A stretch of DNA of 25,013 nt from Entrophospora sp. SA101 (Eukaryota > Glomeromycota > Glomeromycetes > Entrophosporales > Entrophosporaceae), in assembly GCA_958430865.1 (NCBI GenBank), contig CAUDNR010004309.1, positions 7,097 through 32,109 on the forward strand, written 5' to 3'. How positions within the stretch are numbered: position 1 is the stretch's first letter; the number at the start of each line of letters is the position of its first letter. The notes below the pieces were generated by a model. It saw nothing but the letters and a program-made list of their open reading frames with translations, searched no databases and was not told where the DNA came from. Made by a program: the position numbers and the translations under genes. Below are positions 1 to 9,039 of the stretch, in pieces.

Positions 1-108
1 GTACTTTTTCAATTAAATACATTAGTTACACAGTATAAAAATGATCATCACTTTATATCACGTTTAGTGATAGTATCAAAAGTCCACTATGCTCATAGAA
101 ATACGATA

Positions 109-1800
109 TTAAACAAAACCATTAAATAATAATACTTTGATGATTAGCACAGCTGCCAGAATTTGCAAAATGTCTGGAAAATTTTCCTCGATGTCTGGCA
201 CCTGTATCAAATCTCCATGTCCAATACAGCACACGTAACCTTTAGGATTGTCGAGAAAAATTGTCATCATCATTGATGGTAAGCATCTTGAAATTTATTT
301 ACACTAGTTACACTACAATTATAATACAGAAAATTGCTTGTCTGCATGGGTGATTCCAACTGTTTGTAGTTTCTTGCACAATTCTTTATCCCAGTCTACT
401 TTTTTCATGAGCTTTAACAACATATCCTTTAAACATTTTGGTGATTTAACACATGTTTCCTTCAGGAATTTCATCCCATGATCATCAAACCACAACTTTC
501 CCGCTTCGCCAATACCATATTCATCACGCTCACCATTTCCAATTCGTCTCAAGATCCAATCGCCTCGGTGCCCGAACTTTCTCCAAGTGTTCGTATCCGT
601 CCTATGCGCATTCTTCCGCTCAGCATTCGCGGTGCTAGTGCTTTCACCTCTTTAAAGATGACAGTCACACAAAAACAAATTAAAAGAGATAATGAATAAA
701 TAGTTAAAGTATGAATGCATACCGAATAACAGATGTCTCCTTCAAACCTGAAAAACCTTGATCAATGATGACATCCCACACATGACAGTTGTACCATGCC
801 TCCAAATACTGGCCTTTTAATCCTCCATACTCAATTTCCCTAACTCTGGGAAACAATTGTTTAGTTGAAATACTTCGATTTATGTAAATAAATTTGAATA
901 TATGATAACCTACAGCGCGCATAACGCAAATCTAATGTAATCTAGATCATGGTAAGCATCTTGATCATATTTCATATCAAACCTTTCATCTGGTTCAATA
1001 ATTGTCTTACGTATCTCCTTTAGCGTTTTCTGACAAGAAGAATCAATTCAATGTATATATATGCATTGTTTGCCAATTAATATATAAAATAACCTTACCT
1101 TATCATTAAATTTGATAAGATAACCTATAATGCCTTATGACAGCTGTGGTATTTCTGGAACACATTCATTCTCCGTTTCTAGACGTTCAGCTTCACTAAA
1201 ATGCTGTTTTATTAACTCATCATCCACATCCACAATAAATGAGTGGACTCCACTAGAAATACAGATCTCCAATCATACATTTTCCTAATAAATATCAGCA
1301 GATGAAATCACTAGCTCACTGTTCAAATTCCAGACCACGGCTAAGTTTATATAGTTCCTCTTCAACCACTCTACCACTTGTCTCCAACTTCCACATATTT
1401 TCCTTCTTCATTGACAAAAAGGCGATCTTGATTTCTTTGTGATTTGCATTGTTCAAACACCAAGGACCCATCTATTGCTACTTGCTAGCTTTCACGAATA
1501 TTATATCTAAAATCGGAAATGTCAACAAAGAATTATATCTTATTCTCCTTGAAATTGTCTTCATTCACGGAAGACTTTTCAAAAAAAGGATTAAATACAG
1601 AAATTTCATAGAGTGAATCTTCCTCTTCCTCCTTTTTTTCCTGTTGTTCTGGTGAATGGTACCTGACATGCAACATATTTTATCTTTTGGGTGTACAGGG
1701 CTCATAATTAGCAATCTCTTGTTCTGCTTTATACAGCAGGGTTGGCTAATTGATTGTTCCATTGATAACTGATGGATTTTGAACTGGTACGTTGCCATTA
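109..1800 (-). pseudogene. Decayed member of a multi-copy glomeromycete family of unknown function
   Basis: Translated conserved blocks run along the minus strand: an acidic linker and 'DSLYEISVFNPFFEKSSV' (about 1620-1565), 'VAIDGSLVFEQ' (about 1480-1450), 'GRVVEEELYKLSRGLEFE', 'DVDDELIKQHFSEAERLE', 'EPDERFDMKYDQDAYHDL', 'EAWYNCHVWDVIIDQGF', 'GDWILRRIGNGERDEYG' and 'LDNPKGYVC' near the 3' end. I recognise these from memory as a repeated Rhizophagus family with no known function. Four introns still have GT-AG borders and keep frame: 1319-1253, 1098-1030, 913-846 and 722-650. Damage includes in-frame stops at 1533-1535, 1485-1487 and 1135-1137, a frameshift near 1375, and a disturbed join near 320-280. 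The final stop is at 109-111. No function is proposed. Calling it broken is safer than naming its role. Confidence 0.6.
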
Positions 1801-2057
1801 ATAAAATACCAAATATGGTTAAATTGTTACATTAATGGACCCAATGGACCATCAATAGACCATCAATAGACCGCAAATTTGCCAATCCTGTTATACAAAG
1901 ACTCAGCCTAGTCGAATGTAAACTTAATCAGAAAAATAAACGATAATGTGCTTTCTCATATGATAGAAATATGTCTACTGTTTCTTATTAGTATTAGCTT
2001 TTGACAAAATATTATTCGGTAATGTTGAAAAATTTTTTTGTACCTGGCTATTCTCCA

Positions 2058-2239
2058 CTATGCAAACTGCTGGATCTTGAGATTTCTGCTTTTATCTTCA
2101 ACATTTTGCAACACGTTTTTTAGTGATTTTATTGCATTATTAGTTGCTATGGTATGTACTTGGTGTTTTTCTTTGTTGGAATCTCTCAACACACGTTTAA
2201 CATAGTCCAACTATTTCATGTGGTAAACTCAGTTTCTTG
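2058..2239 (-). pseudogene. Possible exon remnant, family unknown
   Basis: A consensus-like 3' splice site (tttag at 2241-2240) is followed by about 55 coding-like codons, including 'NNAIKSLKNVLQNVED' and 'KSRNLKIQQFA', up to a TAG at 2058-2060. A one-base frame change near 2210 separates the first block ('KKLSLPHEIVGL') from the rest. It could be a 5' exon of the decayed gene at 109-1800, which lies on the same strand, or a separate relic. The evidence is only codon-like composition and a splice site. Confidence 0.25.
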
Positions 2240-2926
2240 CTAAAATATAAAAACCTTATAAAAGTTAGTTTAACAAGCCTGCATATTTTCTATTTCCCCA
2301 TTATAGCGTTCTTTATTAATCAACATCCAGAAGTTGCTTAAAATTTCAGAGGACTTCTTGTTCTTTTTAGAAAACAGACCATTAATATAAAGCTAGATAG
2401 AAACCACTATACTATTAAAGAATCAAACATTGATATAAGTGGACCATAACATGGTACGTAGCCTGACAACCAGTTTGGATGTATCCATCCGGTTGTATTA
2501 TGGCAATAATACATAGTCTACTCAGAAAAGACATAACTCCATTCTCACCAGCCAATGCGTAATCAGCTTGCTACCTGAGGTTTGTCAATACGTCACGTGA
2601 TTGTCACAATGACCAGTTTATTTTATTCTTGAAAAAAACTTTTATTACTACTTGTACTTGCCATGGCATTTGTGATTCGCTCAACATCATGGTGGACAGG
2701 ATTAAAAGATTCTTTGAGATGTACATGTTAAAAAATTTTCAGACTTTTACATAAAACGCGATTGAAAAAAAAACAGCATAATAACACAGTCTGGGATTAT
2801 ACCATAAATGGAAATTAATTCTAGAATAATTTAGAGTCTCACCTCGAAATTTAATTGGCCTTTGACGATCTTTTCTACAAAAAAAATCAAAAAAATCATG
2901 ACATTTTTGTAAGCCCAAAAAAAGGT
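2240..2926. other. Intergenic, no gene recognised; one inverted-repeat arm
   Basis: I see no supportable gene. A 26-bp stretch at 2786-2811 (acagtctgggattatacca...) is the inverted complement, with one mismatch, of 4664-4689 and 6718-6743 in the tandem units downstream. This makes it a likely transposon end or an inverted fragment of the same element. A 69-codon minus-strand ORF across it (2739-2948) is mostly low-complexity and is not called. Confidence 0.4.
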
Positions 2927-3122
2927 ACACATAATATAGTAGTACCATATTTTTATAATATCAACAAGCTCGTCTAAATACACAGTTTAATAATCCACTT
3001 TAATCCACAAAGGTTTACATATTAGTTTTTTTTTTAATAAGAGACATGTTTTGGCTTGAATTTTCAGTTATTTATTATTTTTTTATATTTTTTTCGTGTG
3101 TAACTATCAAATTCCTACGACT

Positions 3123-3904
3123 ATGATGTCAAATACAAGACAACTAGCCAAAACTTTACCATGCTTGTTTAAAGACATAGTTGATAAATATCCAAAGAGT
3201 CAATTACGACCATGTAAAACTGACTCACAAACATGGAAGCATGCATCAGCACCTGCTGCAGTTGAAAGAGTAAATAAATTAGCTAAGTATTTCCCTGAAT
3301 TATCTTTATTAAATAATTGTTTAGGAAATTGTTCATTATGTATAAATCATTATAATCAAGTTGTTGCTACTGACAATTTTTATCAGAATCTTTTAAATTC
3401 AGATCTAAGTTCAGACATATGTTTAATTCAAAAAAAACAAAAGGTTTCGACAAGATATACTGGAGACAGGTTCTATATAGTAATATATAGTAGTATTGTT
3501 AAAAAATAGGTGCAAATCAAAAGACAGTATACTGAAAGATAGTATAATTAATAACAGTTAACTTATGAACAAGCAACATATGGATCTTTGAGTAATATAA
3601 TTAGAAATGTTGGTTTATTTTATTTTGCTCACTCATTCATCTATTAATTAACTAAAAGAAAATATGTAACTTCAAAAAAAATATAATGGGAAGCATAACA
3701 TAGTTAATAGTAGTAGATAATGAATTGTATATAACATCATATTAATATTGTTTTTTTTTCAAAAAAACAGATCTACCAATTAAACAATGGGACTGGATTA
3801 TTGTACAAAGCATTAATGGTGGTGGTAATAATAATATATCAATTACTGATAACTATTATGGTTATTGTTACTTATGCAAACAAAGTATAACAAAGTATAA
3901 CTGA
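3123..3904 (+). pseudogene. Unknown-function multi-copy gene, tandem unit 1 (frameshifted)
   Basis: An ORF from tandem ATGs at 3123 runs 128 codons to TAG at 3507. It contains 'RQLAKTLPCLFKDIVDKYP', 'SQLRPCKTDSQTWKHA', 'VNKLAKYFPELSLLNNCL' and a Cys pair in 'NCSLCINHYNQVV'. Its last 25 residues are out of frame relative to unit 2 because of an extra A in the A-run near 3430. Coding-like sequence continues after the stop ('TYEQATYGSLSNIIRNVG', about 3560-3605). A second exon follows a good acceptor (aaaacag at 3770): 'DLPIKQWDWIIVQSINGGG' to TGA at 3902. I recognise the family only as a repeated hypothetical protein of Rhizophagus. No catalytic motif is visible, and a transposon-borne gene is possible. 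Confidence 0.55.
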
Positions 3905-3929
3905 TTTATTATGGCTTATTGTTAACGTG

Positions 3930-4495
3930 GTAAGTACTAATATATTATTAAATAATATTTATTGTATAACATTGTATTAACAGGTTTATTATTATGGTTT
4001 ATTGCCATTATTATGTACACAACCATCAAGGTAAGTAATAATATACATATAATTTATTGTATACATATATAACATTATATTAACGGGTTTATTCATTATT
4101 GTGCATGTGACCATCAAGGTAAGTAATATTATATTACTAATAATATTATTTATTGTATACATATATTACATTGTATTAACGGGTTTATTTATTATTATGC
4201 ATGTGACTGTCAAGGTAAATATAATATATTACTAATAATTCTTATTGTATTAATGGGGTTTATTATTATGGTTTATTGTTACACACGGTAAGTAATAATA
4301 TATTATTAATAATAATTCTTATTAAATATAACATTGTACTAATATTTCTTTTTTTCCAAAATGGGGTTCACTATTATTGTTACTCACGTGATTATCAAAG
4401 CATAATGTAGTAAGTAATAATATATTGTTATTTAATAATTTTTATTATATATATAACATTGTATTAATATTCTTTCTTCCAAAATGGATTCATAG
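3930..4495 (+). repeat. Degenerate array of splice-donor modules, unit 1
   Basis: Six modules of 73-122 bp each start with a 5'-splice-site consensus or close variant (GTAAGTA; GTAAATA once) at 3930, 4031, 4119, 4215, 4288 and 4410. A typical module is: donor, AT-rich intron-like stretch, tgtattaac(a/g)gg, ttatt-rich exon-like stretch, and a tag such as 'gaccatcaag', directly followed by the next donor. Only the first keeps an intact acceptor (attaacag). The final two modules replace the tag with a 'ccaaaatgg(g/a)ttca' motif. The array follows the exon ending near 3904 and looks like an exon-intron junction that was copied repeatedly. Confidence 0.65.
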
Positions 4496-4725
4496 TTAAA
4501 CAATGGGTTATTTTCATACAACAATTAAAGAAAAAAATTAGTTATTACTTTATCATCATCATTATTATTGCTATGGATAAAATTTATTTGTATTTAAGTT
4601 TCTTTTGCCAACTGTATGTTTATTATAAAAATATAAATGGAGGCGGGATCACCACACATCCATTTTTGGTATAATCCCAGACTGTATTTTGTAGCAGACT
4701 TTCATGTATATGGTAATAGTAAGTG

Positions 4726-4909
4726 CAGTGTTGTGCCATTTATGGTTCCAATAAAATTTCATTGGAACATTCTAAATGTGGTTCCAATGAAGTTAACCAA
4801 TGAAATTCAATTATAGTGTCGTACACACGAATTTTATTGGTTAATATCAATTGAAGATCTACATTGGAACATTCCAATAGCATTACAATGTTCCAATTGC
4901 ACAACACTG
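4726..4909. mobile_element. hAT-like MITE, 184 bp (unit 1)
   Basis: Perfect 11-bp terminal inverted repeats: cagtgttgtgc at 4726 and gcacaacactg ending at 4909. The flanks are agtaagtg (4718-4725) and agtaaatg (4910-4917), an 8-bp target duplication with one mismatch. CAGTG ends and 8-bp duplications are typical of the hAT superfamily. The interior has no coding capacity but carries several ttccaat/attggaa motifs in both orientations near both ends, as expected of transposase-binding subterminal repeats. Confidence 0.75.
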
Positions 4910-5308
4910 AGTAAATGTAACACGATCTACATTGTAAATCACATGATTAGGCTGTTAAAAAATTCGAATAAAACAACAATCTGATTAAAAAAAATTTCAT
5001 TTTTTCTTTATAGTCTTTGTAATAATAGTAATAGTTGTAGTTCTGAATTTCGCATATTTAGTGTATACAATACCAAGAACATATGCTAGTACCTTACCAG
5101 TACACATCATATCGTACCATATTTTTATAATATCAACAAGCTAGTCTAAATACACAGTTTAATAATCCACTTTAATCCACAAAAGTTTGCATATTAGTTT
5201 TTTTTTTAATAAGAGACAATGTTTTGGCTTGAATTTTCAGTTATTTATTATTTTTTTTTTTTATTTTTTTTGTGTGTAATTATAGAAATTATTCAAATTC
5301 CTATGACT

Positions 5309-6025
5309 ATGATGTCAAATACAAGACAACTAGCCAAAACTTTGCCATGTTTGTTTAAAGACATAGTTGATAAATATCCAAAGAGTCAATTACGACCATG
5401 TAAAACTGACTCACAAACATGGAAGCACCTGCTGCAGTTGAAAGTGTAAATAAATTAGCCAAGTATTTCCCTGAATTATCTTTATTAAATAATTGTTTAG
5501 GAATTATTCATTATGTATAAATCATTTTAATCAAGTTGTTGCTACTGACAATTTTTATCAGAATCTTTTAAATTCAGTTCTAAGTTCAGACATATGTTTA
5601 ATTCAAAAAAACAAAAGGTTTCGACAAGATATACTGGAGACAGGTTCTAGTAATAGTAGTATTGTTAAAAAATAGGAGCTAATCAAAAAGACAGCATACC
5701 GAAAGACAGTATAATTAATAACAGTTAACTTATGAACAAGCAACATATGGATCTTTGAGTAATATAATTAGAAATGTTGGTTTATTTTATTTTGCTCACT
5801 CATTCATCTATTAATTAACTAAAAGAAAATATGTAACTTCAAAAAAAATATAATGGGGAAGCATAACATAGTTAATAGTAGTAGATAATGAATTGTATAT
5901 AACATCATATTAATATTGTTTTTTTTCAAAAAAAAAACAGATCTACCAATTAAACAATGGGATTGGATTATTGTTCAAAGCATTAATGGTGGTGGTAATA
6001 ATTATGGCTTATTGTTAACGTGGTA
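5309..6025 (+). pseudogene. Unknown-function multi-copy gene, tandem unit 2 (two frameshifts)
   Basis: Same gene as at 3123-3904. Relative to unit 1 it has lost 10 bp after '...TWKH' (near 5428) and 1 bp near 5503, so the reading frame breaks twice. The 3' part stays in the older frame ('NKRFRQDILETGSSNSSIVKK'-like), where unit 1 is shifted; each unit is thus broken at different places. An in-frame ATG at 5219 would add a hydrophobic leader (MFWLEFSVIYYFFFLFFL), but this rests on a T-run and unit 1 does not keep it. The exon starting at 5941 repeats 'DLPIKQWDWIIVQSINGGG' and then carries a deletion of about 77 bp. Confidence 0.5.
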
Positions 6026-6541
6026 AGTAATAATATATTATTAATAATATTTATTGTATAACATTGTATTAACAGGTTTATTATTATGGTTTATTGCTAT
6101 TATTATGTACGCGACCATCAAGGTAAGTAATAATATACATATAATTTATTGTATACATATATAACATTATATTAACGGGTTTATTTATTATTGTGCACAC
6201 GACCATCAAGGTAAGTAATAATATATTACTAATAATATTAATAATAATAATTTATTGTATACATATATTACATTGTATTAACGGGTTTATTTATTATTAT
6301 GCACGTGACCGTCAAGGTACATATAATATATTACTAATAATTCTTATTGCATCAACGGGGTTTATTACGGTTTATTGTTACGCGTGGTAAGTAATAATAT
6401 ATTATTAATAATAATTCTTATTAAATATATAACATTGTATTAATATTTCTTTTTTTCCAAAATGGGGTTCACTATTATTGTTACGCAGTAGGTAATTATT
6501 TAATAATAACATTGTATTAATATTTCTTTCTTCCAAAATGG
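6023..6541 (+). repeat. Degenerate array of splice-donor modules, unit 2
   Basis: Counterpart of the array at 3930-4495, with donor-like starts at 6023, 6123, 6211, 6317, 6387 and 6492. The tags differ from unit 1 almost only at C/T or G/A positions that imply ancestral CpG (for example tacgcgacc here against tacacaacc in unit 1). The last module is shortened. Confidence 0.65.
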
Positions 6542-6779
6542 ATTCATAGTTAAACAATGGGTTATTTTCATACAACAATTAAAGAAAAAAATTAGTTATT
6601 ACTTTATCATCATCATTATTATTGCTATGGATAAAATTTATTTGTATTTAAGTTTCTTTTGCCAACTGTATGTTTATTATAAAAATATAAATGGAGGCGG
6701 GATCACCACACATCCATTTTTGGTATAATCCCAGACTGTATTTTGTAGCAGACTTTCATGTATATGGTAATAGTAAGTG

Positions 6780-6963
6780 CAGTGTTGTGCCATTTATGGT
6801 TCCAATAAAATTTCATTGGAACATTCTAAATGTGGTTCCAATGAAGTTAACCAATGAAATTCAATTATAGTGTCGTACACACGAATTTTATTGGTTAATA
6901 TCAATTGAAGATCTACATTGGAACATTCCAATAGCATTACAATGTTCCAATTGCACAACACTG
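6780..6963. mobile_element. hAT-like MITE, 184 bp (unit 2)
   Basis: Same element and same flanks as at 4726-4909, with identical sequence as far as I can read. It sits at the same place in the tandem unit, so it was copied with the unit and not inserted twice. Confidence 0.75.
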
Positions 6964-7290
6964 AGTAAATGTAACACGATCTACATTGTAAATCACATGA
7001 TTAGGCTGTTAAAAAATTCGAATAAAACAACAATCTGATTAAAAAAAATTTCATTTTTTCTTTATAGTCTTTGTAATAATAGTAATAGTTGTAGTTCTGA
7101 ATTTCGCATATTTAGTGTATACAATACCAAGAACATATGCTAGTACCTTACCATGCTTATTTGCTTCTTTTCACTTACTCAAATATTCTGAGAACAATTT
7201 TAATTGATCTTGGAGATGAGCATCAGAAAGGAACGTATTTTCTTGAATTATATTTATTATCTATTTAAATATATAGATTAACCATCTACA

Positions 7291-7400
7291 AAGGTATTTT
7301 GGTCTGAATTTCTAATTATCGCAAAATATTTATTAAAGCTTGTTTAAAGAATTAGGTAAAAATATTTAGAGAGTAAATTAGTGCTATGTAAGCAAGAAAG
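7291..7400 (+). pseudogene. Ancient third relic of the tandem-unit gene
   Basis: Just past unit 2, the stretch gtattttggtctgaatttc... resembles the 5' part of the tandem gene (atgttttggcttgaatttt...). Then 'cttgtttaaaga', 'aaatat..agagt.aatta' and 'atgtaa' follow in the same order as in the 'CLFKDIVDKYPKSQLRPCK' part. Many substitutions and gaps leave no ORF. This is collinear but weak similarity. Confidence 0.4.
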
Positions 7401-7787
7401 AAGAAAGGTGGAGGTATTGTATGAATCAGTAAATACTGTATTTTAAAAATAATACACATTTTAGCTAATAAAATTAATTATTTATAAAAAGAAAATTTTG
7501 ATTTTATCTTTCCCAAGTAATTTTGAATCTTTTTGATAAATAATTATGCAAATCAAATTAGCGGTAGAAAACTTTAGCCGGCTTATCAAATAATTTACTA
7601 GACAAATATTTTTATGATAAAAAAAAAATTCCTTTTAACATTCATTTTTATGTCCGAAATTTTAGTGCAGAATTCAGTGGCATAGACATTTAGTTGAGAT
7701 GTGTCCATCTGCATTACTTAGAATGACAAAAGAAAAAAACATACATTTGCTCAAAAAAAAAAAATAATACTCATAGCAGGATAAATA

Positions 7788-7919
7788 TAATAATAAAGAA
7801 GGCAAATTAAATAGTAATAATGGCAGCGAATTAGGAGATATTAATATAACAACAACATCAATAACAATAACGATAGTAGCAGTAATAATAATACAGCAAG
7901 CTTAGTAACATCTAATTAA
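7788..7919 (+). pseudogene. Asn/Ser-rich coding-like remnant
   Basis: One frame reads 'NNKEGKLNSNNGSELGDIN'. After a one-base shift near 7850, another reads 'NNNINNNNDSSSNNNTASL' to a TAA at 7917. Codon-like order on both sides of the shift suggests the C-terminal end of a dead gene, but trinucleotide-rich DNA could mimic it. It has no identified family. The rest of 7400-8567 is AT-rich and I see no gene in it. Confidence 0.2.
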
Positions 7920-8567
7920 TTTAGCCACCTCATACAATTAATTCAAATACCAACATATATTCATTTGTGCTTGGATCTTTGGTGATTCCAAAGCATGAAT
8001 TAATTTTTGCTTTTAACTAAAAAGATCAATAATTACAATTATTGTTATAATTAATAAATAAAATTTATAAAAAAATTAATATTAAAAGTTTCGCCTTTTT
8101 ACAATAACTAAAATTTATCATTTCATTCAAAGTTTGTTGAAACGAGATTACTAATCGCGTCTCAATGAATTTGTATCTTTTCATAAGGTGTAACAAGATT
8201 TTTAAAACTCGTTGATTGAAATGCGAATTTAATTATAATTCGCTGGAATGAAGTTCGTTGAAACAAGGGTTCGACTATACTTGAAAAATAGTTTTTTTTG
8301 TGCTCAATGGAGTTTTAGAAAAGATATTGGGATTAAGGTTTCTCTCTTTATTAGTAGCCGAAATTGTGGAAAAAATTACTTTTTTATAAGCCCAAACTAT
8401 TTTTTGTTATTAGCCGAAATTGGGCGAAATTACTTTAAAGTTGTTTAAGTTAAAATAAGTTGATTGGTATAATTTTTTAATGTTCATGTTATAAAAAATG
8501 CTGAGAAGCTCAAATTGCCCAAACTAGTTTGGGCCTTGAGAAAACAGTTTGGACCAGAAACCTTAGT

Positions 8568-8750
8568 TGGGATCATGATCCTGAAATAAGACCTACTGCT
8601 CAAGAAACTCATGATTTTTTATAAAGAAACTTATGAAGAAATTGAATTAGCAGAACCTAGAAGGCAAGAAATAATTAGATCAGGAAAATATTTGTCTGAT
8701 GAAAAAAGTCCTAAATATCATCCAGAAACATTCTATATAACAATAAGTTG
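8568..8750 (+). pseudogene. C-terminal tail of a TKL-type kinase, eroded
   Basis: From 8568 the frame reads 'WDHDPEIRPTAQETHDFL', which matches the W..dP..RP motif of kinase subdomain XI. A TAA follows, and after a one-base shift the frame continues as 'YKETYEEIELAEPRRQEII' and 'SGKYLSDEKSPKYHPETFY', a tail typical of Rhizophagus expanded kinases (recognised from memory). No upstream kinase domain can be read. It lies on the strand opposite to the kinase-Sel1 gene that follows and has a different tail, so it comes from another subfamily. Confidence 0.55.
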
Positions 8751-9039
8751 CTGTTCAACTCAACAACTAAATCATGGAACTTTCTTTATTTATGTATATT
8801 TGTTGTGCATGAAAATGAATCTGCAATTCATACACGTGAAATTCAAATTAGCCAATCAGGACTTCACCAAATTTTATAATAGTGAGTATTAATGCTCTTG
8901 TTCGTGATGATAGAATTATTATTTTTCAATTAAAGAAACTAGATATGAACCATCATTGGTAATATAGAGCTTTTTTTACCAGGCATTTTTAATGAAGGTA
9001 GGCATGTTATATATATATACATTGAACAATAACCAATAT

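Larger units (their letters stand above)
2927..5099 (+). repeat. Tandem duplication, unit 1
   Basis: Unit 1 begins near gtacacataatatagtagtacc and ends at ...gctagtaccttacca. The same series recurs as unit 2 at 5101-7153. Each unit contains a broken ORF of one family, a spliced downstream exon, an array of donor-like modules, a 184-bp MITE, and a common tail. The left half differs between units by substitutions and several indels (one of about 77 bp). The right half, 4471-5099, appears identical to 6525-7153 by eye. The matching left ends (gtacacat...) suggest the junction at about 5100 joined two copies of the same border. Confidence 0.85.
5101..7153 (+). repeat. Tandem duplication, unit 2
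   Basis: Direct copy of 2927-5099, about 120 bp shorter because of internal deletions: one in the downstream exon near 5995-6005 and one in the last module of the donor array near 6490. The two units lie head to tail with no unrelated DNA between them. After 7153 the sequence stops matching unit 1. Confidence 0.85.

Noticed and set aside
2739..2948. Minus-strand ORF of 69 codons
   Set aside because: It spans A/T runs and one inverted-repeat arm; no family is recognised and it may be only a transposon end.
8248..8448. Plus-strand ORF of 66 codons before the kinase relic
   Set aside because: No recognisable motif; it includes a short direct repeat (agccgaaattg) and is not in frame with the kinase tail.
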